Made by a program: the position numbers and the translations under genes. This document shows, one piece after another, positions 10,991 to 20,077 of a stretch of DNA of 64,000 bases. Below the pieces are notes generated by a model. The model was not told the origin of the DNA and did not search any database. It worked only from the letters and a program-made list of their open reading frames with translations. Location: assembly GCF_900142675.1 (NCBI RefSeq), contig NZ_FRBS01000003.1, positions 480,674 to 544,673 on the forward strand. Reading direction: 5' to 3'. Positions within the stretch are counted from its first letter, which is position 1, and the number at the start of each line of letters is the position of its first letter. Origin of the DNA: Shouchella rhizosphaerae (GTDB lineage Bacteria > Bacillota > Bacilli > Bacillales > Bacillaceae_D).

Positions 10991-12273
10991 CACATGTCCT
11001 CCAATCGAATGTCTATCGCGCGTGCATGCGCTTCAAGCCCTTCTAGCCGGGCCAATTCCGTAATCGCTTTTCCATTCTCAGCTAGCGCCGTTTTGCTGTA
11101 GGAAATAATGCTTGATTTTTTGACGAAATCATCTACTGATAGCGGGCTGGCAAAGCGGGCTGTTCCGTTTGTCGGTAGTACATGGTTTGGGCCAGCAAAA
11201 TAATCGCCGACTGGTTCGGCACTGTACGAACCAAGAAAAATCGCTCCCGCATGTTTGACGCGACCAAGCAATGCTAGCGGCTCTTCTGTGGCAATTTCCA
11301 AATGCTCAGGAGCCAATTGGTTAACGACTTCAATGGCTTGTGCCAGCGAGGCAGTCACATACAAAGCGCCAAACTGTTCTAATGCTCGCCCTGCTATCTC
11401 TTTTCTCGGAAGAGTAGCCAGTTGCCGTGCTGTTTCTTGTTGGACCGCTTCGGCCAGTTTCCGAGAAGGAGTGACTAACACGGCTGTCGCATCCTCATCG
11501 TGTTCCGCTTGGGAAAGAAGGTCTGCTGCCACATAGGCAGGGTTCGCTTTTTCATCGGCTAACACGCAAATTTCACTTGGCCCAGCAATCATATCAATGG
11601 CCACATCGCCAAAAACAGCTCTTTTGGCAAGGGCCACATATTTGTTGCCTGGCCCTGTAATTTTATCAACTGGGCGCACCGTTTCCGTGCCATACGCCAA
11701 AGCGGCCACTGCTTGCGCTCCGCCAAGTTTATAAATCGTATGGACGCCAAGTTCAGCCGCTGTTGCGAGGACAGCTGGCGGAAGGGTACCGTTTTTGCCA
11801 GATGGGGAAACCATTGAAATGTCCTTTACACCTGCGACTTGAGCAGGTACAACATTCATAATGATCGAAGACGGGTAAGCCGCTTTTCCTCCAGGTACAT
11901 AAACGCCTACTGCATCGAGGGGTGTGACGCGCTGCCCTAAAATCGTGCCGTCAGGGGCTGTTTGAAACCACGACTTCGCTTTTTGTTGTTCGTGAAAAGC
12001 ACGGACATTGGCAATTGCTTGGCGAATCGCTGCCAAAACGGGTTGATCAATGTGGCGGTAAGCATTGTCCAATTCTGCCTTCGTAACACACAAGTCTGTT
12101 AATTCCACTCCATCAAATTGTTGCGTGTAATCGACTAACGCTTGATCGCCTTCCTTTTTTACCGTTTCAATGATCGTGTTCACAGTGGCGATTTCGGCTT
12201 CGCTTCCATGGAGCCCGCTGCGCTTTAAGGAAACCGCCTCTCCTTCTTTTAGCTCAATGATCTTCACTGCCAT
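10990..12273 (-). CDS. hisD: Histidinol dehydrogenase
   Basis: 427 residues, with [36 protein letters not shown] and SQAEHDE all present, covering the NAD, zinc and catalytic Glu-His regions. It performs the last two oxidations to histidine. The start is debatable. The ATG at 12273 lies directly against a GAGGGGG SD, while an in-frame GTG at 12267 (MKIIELKEG) has ideal 6-base spacing. Either start overlaps the 3' end of hisG by 14-20 bases. Confidence 0.96.
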
Positions 12274-12895
12274 CCCCCTCTATAACAGTCGCCAAACGCT
12301 CAACCATATCATGAATTTCACCGGCGCGCATCCGGTAACTAGCAGGATTGACAATAAAGCGCGACGTGATTTTTCTAATTTGCTCCAATTCGACTAGGCC
12401 ATTTTCTTTCAGCGTTTGCCCCGTTGACACGATGTCGACAATTCTGCCGGCAAGTCCCATGATCGGCGCTAACTCGATTGAGCCATTCAATTTAATAATC
12501 TCAACTTGCTCCCCTTGTTCTTTAAAAAACTGCGATGCCACGTTTGGGTATTTTGACGCTACTTTTGGATTTAATTCGCCTCGTTGGTACGTCGGCAGCG
12601 CCGCCACCGCCAAATGACAAGCGCTAATGTTCAAGTCGAGCACTTCATGGACATCACGCTTTTCCTCCAACATGACATCCTTGCCAGCAACACCGACGTC
12701 AGCAACACCGTGTTCCACATAAGTAGGAACATCCATCGGCTTCGCTAAGATAAAACGGAGCGATTCATTCGGCACATCGATAATGAGCTTGCGCGATTGC
12801 TCAAACGAACTTGGCAAATTATAGCCAGCCGAACGGAGCAGCTGAACAGCCTCCTCAAAAATCCGCCCCTTCGGCATCGCCATTGTCAGTGTCAT
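12254..12895 (-). CDS. hisG: ATP phosphoribosyltransferase, short form
   Basis: 213 residues, the short HisG type that lacks the C-terminal regulatory domain and needs HisZ, which is encoded directly upstream. It starts with MAMPKGRI and has the PRPP-binding segment [15 protein letters not shown]. It catalyses the first and committed step and is the likely point of feedback inhibition through HisZ. The ATG overlaps the hisZ stop (ATGA) with GGAGGG upstream. Confidence 0.97.
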
Positions 12896-14073
12896 CGCTT
12901 GCCCTCCTCTGTTTTGCCGATTAAGTAAACAATTTCTTCATAACTAGCGGACATTTTATCGATGTCGTCAACGCCTGCCACATCTTGTAAGACGACTTGC
13001 ATCCCCTTCTCCCGAAGCGCAGTCGCTTTTCGATAGGCTTCTTGGCGCCGTTCCCTGCTATAAAGCAAGCAACGCTTTTTCGGCTGCACTTCTAGTTTGC
13101 CTACTGCTTCCGCAAGCAGATCCAAACGCAACCCGAAGCCAGTCGCAGGACCAGGACGGCCGAATTTGGCAAGCAAATGGTCATAGCGTCCGCCACCGCC
13201 AAGGGGACGGGGGAGGCGGTCATGGTAAACTTCAAAAATGCAACCTGTATAATAGCTCATATGGAGGACAAGGCTTAAGTCAAGTTTCATATAACGGGTA
13301 AGCCCTCCCTCTTTCAAGCCTTGCCAAAGGTCTCGCAGCTCCGCCACAGCCTGTTTGCCTTCTGCTGATTCGGTTAGCTGCTCCGCTTCAGCAAGAATCG
13401 CTTCATTGCCGCGCAACCGGCTTAGTTTTAACAGCTTCTTTTCATCAATCGATGATAGCCCAAATGCCTTTACTTGCTCTTTGAAACCAACATCGTTCTT
13501 TTCATAGAGTTGCCTCCGCAACAGCTCAGCCCGTTCTTCAGTGCCAACAATTTCTAAAAATAACGCATTTAAGAAACCGATATGGCCGACGGCAACTTGA
13601 AAATGGTCAAGACCTGCTTGAATAAGAGCTCTGTTCAACAACAGCAACATTTCCCCGTCAGCACTGGCGGTATGATCACCAACAAGCTCAACGCCGACTT
13701 GTGCAAATTCGGCAGGACGCCCGCCTTCCGTTTGCAAAGCTCGATAAAGGCTTGAACAGTACGATAACCTAAGTGGATAAGGGATGTCTTTCATACTTGA
13801 GGAAACGAGCCGAGCAATTGGCGCCGTCATATCAGGGCGCAAAACGAGCGTATTTCCATGAAAATCAATTAACTTGAATAACTGCTTATCTGAAATAGCA
13901 GACGCTTTCCCGACTGTTTCATAATATTCAAGCGTCGGCGTTTGTACTTGCTCGTATCCCCATAACCGAAACTCTTGCAATACACGATCGCCTAATTTTC
14001 GTTGCATTGAATGCAAATTCGGCAGCACATCGCGCATGCCTAAAGGTTTTTCAAACATAAAAGGCTCAGACAC
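12892..14073 (-). CDS. hisZ: ATP phosphoribosyltransferase regulatory subunit
   Basis: 393 residues with a class II aminoacyl-tRNA-synthetase-like fold resembling HisRS ([11 protein letters not shown], then [13 protein letters not shown]). The C-terminal anticodon domain is reduced. Together with short HisG it forms the active, histidine-sensitive enzyme. GTG start with AGGAG at 8-9 bases. It is the first gene of the operon. Confidence 0.96.
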   Translation of the reverse strand: MSEPFMFEKPLGMRDVLPNLHSMQRKLGDRVLQEFRLWGYEQVQTPTLEYYETVGKASAISDKQLFKLIDFHGNTLVLRPDMTAPIARLVSSSMKDIPYPLRLSYCSSLYRALQTEGGRPAEFAQVGVELVGDHTASADGEMLLLLNRALIQAGLDHFQVAVGHIGFLNALFLEIVGTEERAELLRRQLYEKNDVGFKEQVKAFGLSSIDEKKLLKLSRLRGNEAILAEAEQLTESAEGKQAVAELRDLWQGLKEGGLTRYMKLDLSLVLHMSYYTGCIFEVYHDRLPRPLGGGGRYDHLLAKFGRPGPATGFGLRLDLLAEAVGKLEVQPKKRCLLYSRERRQEAYRKATALREKGMQVVLQDVAGVDDIDKMSASYEEIVYLIGKTEEGKR

Positions 14074-14093
14074 AACGTTCGCTCCTAACTGCC

Positions 14094-14130
14094 CTTTACT
14101 TTAGTTTGCTAAATCACTAATGAAGTAAAG
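14094..14130 (-). repeat. Inverted repeat in the his leader
   Basis: CTTTACTT at 14094-14101 and AAGTAAAG at 14123-14130 are perfect 8-base inverted arms about 20 bases apart. The upstream arm begins within a few bases of the predicted transcript start. It could be an operator or a 5' mRNA hairpin. No histidine-codon leader peptide or T-box is visible. Confidence 0.45.
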
Positions 14131-14138
14131 TTTTTTCT

Positions 14139-14167
14139 AGTTTACAATTGCCCTAACGAAAAGTCAA
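14139..14167 (-). promoter_or_regulatory. Sigma-A promoter for the his operon
   Basis: TTGACT, a 17-base spacer and TAAACT, placing the start near 14132, about 60 bases before hisZ. Confidence 0.7.
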
Positions 14168-14180
14168 CTGGCCCATTTAC

Positions 14181-14214
14181 AAAAAAACGTACAATAGCTA
14201 ACGCTATTGTACGT
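14181..14214 (-). terminator. Terminator after hprK-lgt-yvoD-ppaX-yvoF
   Basis: A perfect 12-bp stem ACGTACAATAGC/GCTATTGTACGT with a 4-base loop and a T7 run on the minus strand, 5 bases past the yvoF stop. Confidence 0.95.
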
Positions 14215-14218
14215 GGAG

Positions 14219-14698
14219 TTACCTTATTTGTTTCATTGGATTTCCAGCGACAAACGCTCCTGGAGGCACATCTTTATGGACAACGGTCCCCGCGCCTACA
14301 ATGGCGCCATCGCCAATCGTCACGCCTGGAAGAATCGTACAATTGGCGCCAACCATCACCCTGTCGCCAATCACCACATGGCCGAGTCGATACTCTTCAA
14401 TCAAATATTCATGAGCCAAAATCGTCGTATTGTAGCCAATAATGGAGTTGGCTCCTATTTTTATTCTCTCAGGAAACATGACATCGACCATGACCATTAA
14501 AGCGATTGCTGTCTGGCTGCCAATTTCCATCTTCAAAAACACACGGTAAAGCCAGTTTTTCATTCGCAGCGATGGGGTGAAGCGCGCTATTTGGGCAACG
14601 GCAAACGTTTTTGCGACTTTCCAAAAGGAAACGGTTCGGTAAAGCTGCCACAATGAGTTCGACCCGCTTACCGGGAAACGTTCTGTCTTCCTGCTCAC
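14219..14698 (-). CDS. yvoF: Hexapeptide-repeat acetyltransferase YvoF
   Basis: 159 residues of left-handed beta-helix repeats ([44 protein letters not shown]). The end [13 protein letters not shown] is typical of maltose/galactoside O-acetyltransferase-like enzymes. The substrate is unknown; cell-wall or sugar acetylation is only a guess. GTG start overlapping the ppaX stop (GTGA). Confidence 0.88.
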   Translation of the reverse strand: MSRKTERFPVSGSNSLWQLYRTVSFWKVAKTFAVAQIARFTPSLRMKNWLYRVFLKMEIGSQTAIALMVMVDVMFPERIKIGANSIIGYNTTILAHEYLIEEYRLGHVVIGDRVMVGANCTILPGVTIGDGAIVGAGTVVHKDVPPGAFVAGNPMKQIR

Positions 14699-15336
14699 AG
14701 GCGATTCACGATTTCAACCAGCTCTTCCATCGTTGCTGGTATGTAATCTGGCGCAAATGTGCGCAAATGCTCAGCGCCTTTTAATGCCCAGCCAACCGCA
14801 ACCGTTTTCGTACCTGCTGCTTTTCCTGCCAATACGTCGTGTGAATTGTCACCAACCATGATCGCTTCTTCAGGTTTTGAATCAAGTTGCCTAAGAGCTT
14901 CCAATAATGGCTCGGGATGCGGTTTTGCATGTTTTACATCGTCCAAGGCGACGATTACATCAAAGTACGGGGAAAGCCCCATCAACTCTAAGCCCATTTG
15001 CGCGGTTTCCCTGATTTTAGTCGTCACGACCGCTAGCTTGTAACCTTGTTTATGCAGTGTTTGGATGCCTGTTTTAACACCTGGGTATTCCTTTACAAGC
15101 GCATCATGTTGTTGATGGTTAAAATCACGGTATGTGCGAACCCATTTTTCGGCACGGGAAGCATCAATGCGTGAAAAGCTGTCTACAAGCGGTGGACCGA
15201 TAAATGGCAACACCGTTTCCCGGGTATAGACACCTGGAAAATCTGGTTCCAATGTATGGAGAAAAGATTGGATAATCAATTCATTTGTATCTATCAATGT
15301 CCCATCCAAATCAAATAGCAACGTATTAATGGTCAT
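14695..15336 (-). CDS. ppaX: Pyrophosphatase PpaX
   Basis: A 213-residue HAD hydrolase with the nucleophile motif [14 protein letters not shown] at the N-terminus, a catalytic Lys in the KHAKPHPEP region and the acidic motif [12 protein letters not shown]. In B. subtilis it hydrolyses the PPi released when HprK dephosphorylates P-Ser-HPr, and hprK is in the same operon here. The frame is open further upstream, but the ATG at 15336 has AAAGGA at 8 bases and gives the family length. It overlaps yvoD by 11 bases. Confidence 0.93.
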   Translation of the reverse strand: MTINTLLFDLDGTLIDTNELIIQSFLHTLEPDFPGVYTRETVLPFIGPPLVDSFSRIDASRAEKWVRTYRDFNHQQHDALVKEYPGVKTGIQTLHKQGYKLAVVTTKIRETAQMGLELMGLSPYFDVIVALDDVKHAKPHPEPLLEALRQLDSKPEEAIMVGDNSHDVLAGKAAGTKTVAVGWALKGAEHLRTFAPDYIPATMEELVEIVNRL

Positions 15337-16279
15337 AAACAGCATCCTTTCCGAAGTTCCCTTGTTTCCTCTTCTCAAGCTGTGTCCAGAGACGGGAAAT
15401 CACCATTGTTAACAGCAGTGCTGTCAAAAGGCGTATAACAAGCAATGGCCACACTTGAATGCCAAGGACGAGAAACACCAGCGTATCCTCGACAACCGCA
15501 TGGCAAGCAACGAGAAAAATAAACACCACATACAAATCTTTCTTTTTTACACGGTCTTCTTTGACGGCATCGATCATCACGCCAGCCCCGTAGGCTAAGC
15601 CAATGGTTAATCCAGAAGCGAGTGTAACAGCAGTGTTTTCCCCGACACCAATCAATCGCGTCAGCGGCGCTAAACTTTTCGAAATAACGGCAAGCCAGTT
15701 GCGCTCACGCATGATTTGGACAACAAGCATAAGGGGAATGACAATGGCCGCTAATTGAACAACACCTAAAAAGGCAGTCCATAAACCATCGGCTACCATT
15801 CCCATAACCCCAGTTGCTTGAGGCCCTTGGGCTGAAGCCAGCCCATAGACCGCTTGTTCGCTCCCGCCACTCCAGACAAGATTGATGATAAAGGCTGCGG
15901 CCACAGCTAGAAAAATCCGCACTGCCACAATAACCGATACGCGGACGCCTACCTTTGTCGCAACCGCAGATTCGATAATAAGATTGTGTGAAAAAGAAAG
16001 CATAATCGCTAAAATAAATACTTCTTTTACAGTAAAGTCAAATGTCAAAATCGCGCCGATGCCTGCGTATAAATTAAGTACATTGCCAATAACTAAAGGA
16101 ATTGCCGCTTCTCCAGGCAAACCAATCAAGCCCATTAAAGGGGCGATCAGCTTAGCGAGCCAATCGAGTAGAGGCGTATAGCCTAGCAAAGTAACAATGA
16201 GCGTAACCGGAAAAATAATTTTCCCGAGCGTCCATGTTGTTGACAGGCCGGACAACAAGCCTCGTTTCACCATTCCCAT
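15326..16279 (-). CDS. yvoD: Nucleoside-recognition (Gate) domain membrane protein YvoD
   Basis: 317 residues with about eight hydrophobic segments and two related halves, each with a Gate-type motif (PVTLIVTLLGYTPLLDWLAK and PLMLVVQIMRERNWLAVISK). The family includes spore maturation SpmA/SpmB-like proteins, and the transported or sensed molecule is unknown. The operon position between lgt and ppaX matches B. subtilis. Confidence 0.85.
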   Translation of the reverse strand: MGMVKRGLLSGLSTTWTLGKIIFPVTLIVTLLGYTPLLDWLAKLIAPLMGLIGLPGEAAIPLVIGNVLNLYAGIGAILTFDFTVKEVFILAIMLSFSHNLIIESAVATKVGVRVSVIVAVRIFLAVAAAFIINLVWSGGSEQAVYGLASAQGPQATGVMGMVADGLWTAFLGVVQLAAIVIPLMLVVQIMRERNWLAVISKSLAPLTRLIGVGENTAVTLASGLTIGLAYGAGVMIDAVKEDRVKKKDLYVVFIFLVACHAVVEDTLVFLVLGIQVWPLLVIRLLTALLLTMVISRLWTQLEKRKQGNFGKDAVYDH

Positions 16280-16294
16280 CCGTATCTTCCCTCT

Positions 16295-17128
16295 CTATTT
16301 TCTCTGTTTTGTAGCTGCGTCTGGATTCAAGTACCGCGGCGGTTTTACCCAAAGGCGCCGGTATACCCAAAGGGCAATTGCTGCCACGACCAAAATGATC
16401 GATAAAAGCTGCGCTGTGCGAAGGGAATCGCCAATTAATAAATAGTCTAACCGCATGCCTTCGATCACAAAACGTCCAACCGAATACCAAATTACATACG
16501 ATAAGAATAGTTCGCCTTGGCGCAAGTTTGCTTTGCGAAGGAGCAATAGCACGACTACTCCTAGCACGTTCCAAAGCGATTCGTACAAAAATGTCGGTTG
16601 ATAGTACGTCCCATTAATATACATTTGATTAATAATCCAATCAGGCAAAAACATCCCCTCAAGAAATTCCCTTGTGACTTCCGCCCCGTATACTTCTTGA
16701 TTGACAAAATTGCCCCAGCGGCCAATCGCTTGGCCAATCAAAATGCTAGGCGCCGCCACATCGGCGAGTTTCCAAAACGACAACCCACGTTTTTTGGCAA
16801 ACACAATCGCTGTGACAACCGCTCCAATTAAAGCGCCATGAATCGCTATTCCGCCTTCACGCAAATAAAAAACACTAATTGGATTATCAGCAAACTGCTC
16901 CCACCGAAAAATAACGTAGTAAGCTCGAGCCGATAGAATGGAAATCGGCAACGCCCAGACTAGCAAATCAGCAAACGTCTCCTGCGGCAGTCCTCGCTTA
17001 ACCGACTCGCGCCGCGCCATAAAATAACCGACGGCGACTCCAAGCAGAATGAGGACGGCATACCAATAAATCGCGATGGGCCCAAGCTGGACAAAAACGC
17101 GGTCAATCGGTTCAATTTGTTCTTCCAT
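16295..17128 (-). CDS. lgt: Prolipoprotein diacylglyceryl transferase
   Basis: A 277-residue integral membrane enzyme with seven hydrophobic helices. The Lgt signature [13 protein letters not shown] is present, as is [12 protein letters not shown] with the conserved His. It adds diacylglycerol from phosphatidylglycerol to the lipobox Cys of prolipoproteins. Substrates in this window would be the lipoproteins at 38989 and 54414. ATG start with GGGAG. Confidence 0.96.
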   Translation of the reverse strand: MEEQIEPIDRVFVQLGPIAIYWYAVLILLGVAVGYFMARRESVKRGLPQETFADLLVWALPISILSARAYYVIFRWEQFADNPISVFYLREGGIAIHGALIGAVVTAIVFAKKRGLSFWKLADVAAPSILIGQAIGRWGNFVNQEVYGAEVTREFLEGMFLPDWIINQMYINGTYYQPTFLYESLWNVLGVVVLLLLRKANLRQGELFLSYVIWYSVGRFVIEGMRLDYLLIGDSLRTAQLLSIILVVAAIALWVYRRLWVKPPRYLNPDAATKQRK

Positions 17129-17148
17129 TCCGTTCGTCTCCCCTGTCT

Positions 17149-18081
17149 TTAAAATTCATTTTCCCCTTGTTCAATCACTTGGGTTAAACGTTCCGAAAAT
17201 TCTTGTGCTGCATTAAAGCCTAATCGTTTCAGGCGGAAATTCATCGCAGCTACCTCAATAATAACAGCTAAATTTCGCCCTGGACGAACAGGGACGGTCA
17301 TTTTGGTAATTTCCGTATCAAAAATTTTCATTTTGTCTTCTTCGAGTCCAAGACGGTCATACGCTTTGGTTTGGTCCCAAAGCTCTAAATTCATACAAAG
17401 GCTAATCCGTTTAAACGGACGAACCGCCCCTGCCCCAAATAACGTCATGACATTAATGATGCCAAGCCCGCGGATTTCTAGCAAATGTTGCAAAAGCGGC
17501 GGTGGATACCCGACTAACGTGTCCTCATTTTGCTGGCGGATTTCAACAGAATCATCAGCGACAAGGCGATGGCCGCGGCGAACCAAATCAAGTGCAGTCT
17601 CGCTTTTGCCGACGCCGCTTCCGCCTGTAATCAAAACGCCAATGCCATAAATGTCAACAAGCACGCCATGGACAGCAGTCACAGGCGCTAATTCGCTTTC
17701 CAAGAAATTGGTGACTCGACTACTAAGTTGCGTTGTTGTTAATGTCGAACGCAAAACAGGCACGCCACGTTTATCGGCAGCGGCAATAAGTTGTTCAGGC
17801 GCTTCCAGACCACGTGAAAGAATAATGCCTGGTGTGTCATACGTACACAATTTGGTCATCCGTTCTTCCTTTTCTTGGTCGGAGAGCGACTTCAAAAAAG
17901 AAAGCTCCGTCCGCCCAATGAGCTGGAGGCGACGGGCTGGATAATATGTAAAAAAGCCAGCCATTTCAATTCCTGGCCTGGAAATGTCGCTTGTTGTTAT
18001 GGGCCGGTAAATTCCTTCTTCGCCAGCTAAAAGTTCAAATTGAAATTTCTCTAACAAATCATTTGCTGTGACTTTTGCCAT
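17149..18081 (-). CDS. hprK: HPr kinase/phosphorylase
   Basis: 310 residues. An N-terminal regulatory domain is followed by a kinase domain with Walker [10 protein letters not shown] (near residues 154-162) and the HprK signature [18 protein letters not shown]. It phosphorylates HPr on Ser46 to trigger CcpA-dependent catabolite repression and reverses this by phosphorolysis, releasing PPi for PpaX in the same operon. The SD is GAGGTGAAAG. B. subtilis has nagABR next to hprK; here yvlD lies upstream instead. Confidence 0.97.
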   Translation of the reverse strand: MAKVTANDLLEKFQFELLAGEEGIYRPITTSDISRPGIEMAGFFTYYPARRLQLIGRTELSFLKSLSDQEKEERMTKLCTYDTPGIILSRGLEAPEQLIAAADKRGVPVLRSTLTTTQLSSRVTNFLESELAPVTAVHGVLVDIYGIGVLITGGSGVGKSETALDLVRRGHRLVADDSVEIRQQNEDTLVGYPPPLLQHLLEIRGLGIINVMTLFGAGAVRPFKRISLCMNLELWDQTKAYDRLGLEEDKMKIFDTEITKMTVPVRPGRNLAVIIEVAAMNFRLKRLGFNAAQEFSERLTQVIEQGENEF

Positions 18082-18130
18082 TTTCTTTCACCTCATTTGT
18101 CCACTTACAAGAGCGAATCGTGCTAGAGCT

Positions 18131-18139
18131 ATTGTAGCA
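18131..18139 (-). promoter_or_regulatory. Extended -10 promoter for hprK
   Basis: TGC followed by TACAAT, an extended -10 with a weak -35. It lies about 50 bases before hprK and after the yvlBCD terminator. Confidence 0.5.
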
Positions 18140-18170
18140 TGATTTGCGCCAGACGCCTAAAAAAGGTTAT

Positions 18171-18198
18171 AAAAAACAGGCCGCGAATGCGGCCTGTT
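18171..18198 (-). terminator. Terminator of the yvlBCD operon (distal hairpin)
   Basis: A 10-bp stem AACAGGCCGC/GCGGCCTGTT closed by a 4-base loop and followed by T6 on the minus strand. The same 24 bases recur at 18353-18376 without a T-run. Confidence 0.9.
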
Positions 18199-18322
18199 CA
18201 GACTGTAGACAAACGCTCGCATACGTCGTCGTTTGCCTCGGTCATATGCTCATGAACCCCCGTTCTATTCGCATCTTCCCTCGCCTGCACTCCTCGTCTG
18301 GCAAGCGTTTTCTATCAGTCTG
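18199..18322. repeat. Dispersed structured repeat, copy A
   Basis: 124 bases with imperfect terminal inverted repeats. The left end reads CAGACTGTAGACAAACGCT and the right end is the complement of CAGACTGATAGAAAACGCTT. The left end abuts the terminator hairpin at 18175-18198 with no base between. The interior shares a 15-mer (CATCTTCCCTCGCCT) with copy B at 26650, and the termini match the short copy C at 54036. On the minus strand the 15-mer reads as an SD-like GAGGGAAG directly followed by ATG. No transposase is present. It resembles a small non-autonomous (MITE- or REP-like) element. Confidence 0.7.
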
Positions 18323-18329
18323 AGTGCGC

Positions 18330-18376
18330 TTATCGACAAAGTCGATAACCTCAACAGGCCGCGAATGCGGCCTGTT
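18330..18376 (-). repeat. Second hairpin copy between yvlD and repeat A
   Basis: Positions 18353-18376 repeat the 24-base terminator hairpin of 18175-18198 exactly, overlapping the yvlD stop codon but lacking a U-tract. A smaller hairpin (TTATCGAC/GTCGATAA, loop AAA) lies at 18330-18348. Transcripts leaving yvlD meet hairpin, repeat A, hairpin, then T6. Confidence 0.75.
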
Positions 18377-18719
18377 AGTTGTTTTTAATGGGGTTGATGA
18401 GAAATGTTTGGAACAGGGCAATGATAACGGCTGCAAGCAATGCCGTGCCGAAGCCGCTGATTTCAAAAGCGCTGCCCATCATGATCGATGTCAGCATGAG
18501 CGTTATTGCACTAATGACAAACAAGAACAGCCCTAGCGTCAAAATCGTGATCGGCAACGTTAATACTGTTAAAATCGGCTTGACTGTCCAATTTAAAATG
18601 TTCAGGAGAAACGCTGCTACTAGTGCAGCGAAAAAGCTAGACAAGTAAAAGCCAGAAAACAGTTGTGAGAGCATCCATAACACGAGAGCGTTTAAGACTA
18701 AACCGAGAAGCCATCTCAT
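18375..18719 (-). CDS. yvlD: YvlD, phage-holin-superfamily-4 membrane protein
   Basis: 114 residues with four hydrophobic segments, matching the YvlD / holin family 4 of small membrane proteins. The yvl operon is part of the sigma-W envelope-stress regulon in B. subtilis; the molecular role of YvlD is unknown. The ATG at 18719 (MRWLLGLV) has AAAGGAG at 10 bases; a GTG three codons earlier touches the SD and is rejected. It starts one base after the yvlC stop. Confidence 0.9.
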   Translation of the reverse strand: MRWLLGLVLNALVLWMLSQLFSGFYLSSFFAALVAAFLLNILNWTVKPILTVLTLPITILTLGLFLFVISAITLMLTSIMMGSAFEISGFGTALLAAVIIALFQTFLINPIKNN

Positions 18720-18720
18720 A

Positions 18721-18916
18721 TTAAACACGCTCCTTTATCGGCATAAGCAACATCGCCACTATATAGACAAGCACGATTGGAAAAAACGATGTTGGGATTG
18801 CTAAAGTGACCGTAATAAGCCGCACAATGGAACGGGTCGATAGTCACATAGTCGGCATTCCTGGCACAGACGCCTGCAAGTAGCTGTTTATCTTGAGACT
18901 TTGTAAGGCGCTTCAT
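18721..18916 (-). pseudogene. yvlC: YvlC, PspC-domain protein, frameshifted
   Basis: The ATG at 18916 (AAAGGA upstream) opens MKRLTKSQDKQLLAGVC and reaches TIDP, the start of a PspC domain. The frame then goes out of register. The PspC continuation (IVRLITVTLAIPT, FFPIVLVYIVAMLLMPI) is in another frame and stops at 18721, one base before yvlD. One extra base near GACCCGTTCC accounts for the shift. The normally conserved GGIA after GVC reads ARNA, hinting at more decay. If translated as it stands, the protein loses its membrane helix. A sequencing error is possible. Confidence 0.8.
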
Positions 18917-18945
18917 GCTTCCCATTCCTTTCGTTGGCATTCCCT

Positions 18946-20010
18946 TTAACTGTCTTTATCTTGTACAGTAATGCTGCCAGTATTCGCGACAGCATGGACT
19001 TTGACACGCTTTTCTTGCGCCTGGTTGCCAGTCAACTGCATGTAGCGCTGCGCAAATTCTTTTTTCTCATCGAGAATTTCTACATCAGCCAAACGGTTAT
19101 TGATTGAGCCAACATTTGACTTTAGCTTGGCTTCAATGCGCACAGCAGGGGAAACAAGCAATTTCACACTTCCTGTTGTTGTTTTTAAATCAACATAGCC
19201 TGCATCGGTTGACGCTTCCATCTCATAAGTGATCGAGCCATTGACTGTTTCTACGTCTGCGTCTTGGATCGATCCGGATACTTTAACCGAACCATTCAAT
19301 GTTTTAGCATCAAGAAGTTGCAATTGGCTTTGCTCGCAAGATATGCTGCCATTGACCGTCTCCATGCTCGCTTTTTTCGATTCGATATTTGTTGTTTTAA
19401 TCGAACCGTTTGTTGTGTTGGCTTCAAATGTATCCGCCTTTAGGTCTTCCCCTTTTAAAGCGCCATTAAATGTATAAAGCTTAATACGTCCGTATGAGGA
19501 TTGGGGCACATACAATGTTGCCACCACTTTCATCGATTTCGTCTTTGTTTCAAACAACAACGTTTCATCTGTAGCCGAGAATACAGATTCTTTAAGGAAA
19601 AACTCTTTTGCTTGCTCAGTATCACGTACACGATACACTTTCACTTGGCACTCCAAGCGCACATCTTGTTTATCCCATGGAACGACGTCGACTGATCCGT
19701 TTTCTAATGATACTTTCAAAGAACGAGGCGAAATGTTTTGCTGTTGGAAGACGTGGTCAATTTCTGTCAGTGTTCCAAAATTAAAGTCCAAGTCGCCCTC
19801 TTTCACTTTTTGAATCGCTGTTTCAAAAAAACCACTCAACTTTGAAAGAGGCGACTCTTCCCGCGTGTCTTTGTTACGCCCGCTTTGATGAGAATCCTGT
19901 TTTGCTGAATCGGCTTCGTCCTTGCCGATCGCCTCAAGCAAACGCAACCCTTCTTCTGCTGTAACCTTCCCATCTTCAATCATTTTCAAGATCATCATAC
20001 GTTCTTCCAT
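18946..20010 (-). CDS. yvlB: YvlB, LiaX/DUF4097-type envelope-stress protein
   Basis: 354 residues. The N-terminal ~35 residues (MILKMIEDGKVTAEEGLRLL) form the YvlB/LiaX N-terminal helix-turn-helix-like segment. The rest is a DUF4097 beta-solenoid with recurring NGS units (TFNGALKGE, TTNGSIKT, TVNGSISC, TLNGSVKV, TVNGSITYE, TTTGSVKL). Related LiaX proteins sense antimicrobial peptides at the envelope in enterococci. There is no signal peptide. It is the first gene of yvlBCD, with AAAGGAG before the ATG. Confidence 0.88.
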   Translation of the reverse strand: MEERMMILKMIEDGKVTAEEGLRLLEAIGKDEADSAKQDSHQSGRNKDTREESPLSKLSGFFETAIQKVKEGDLDFNFGTLTEIDHVFQQQNISPRSLKVSLENGSVDVVPWDKQDVRLECQVKVYRVRDTEQAKEFFLKESVFSATDETLLFETKTKSMKVVATLYVPQSSYGRIKLYTFNGALKGEDLKADTFEANTTNGSIKTTNIESKKASMETVNGSISCEQSQLQLLDAKTLNGSVKVSGSIQDADVETVNGSITYEMEASTDAGYVDLKTTTGSVKLLVSPAVRIEAKLKSNVGSINNRLADVEILDEKKEFAQRYMQLTGNQAQEKRVKVHAVANTGSITVQDKDS

Positions 20011-20046
20011 GGCAATCGCTCCTTTATCGGCTTTCTATTACTGTAT

Positions 20047-20073
20047 TACGGAGCAGCTAGGCAAGATGTTTCA
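20047..20073 (-). promoter_or_regulatory. Sigma-W-type (ECF) promoter for yvlBCD
   Basis: TGAAAC, a 17-base spacer and CGTA, matching the sigma-W/ECF consensus. It is directly upstream of yvlB, whose B. subtilis counterpart operon is in the sigma-W regulon. It begins just before the uvrA stop codon. Confidence 0.75.
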
Positions 20074-20077
20074 GCTT

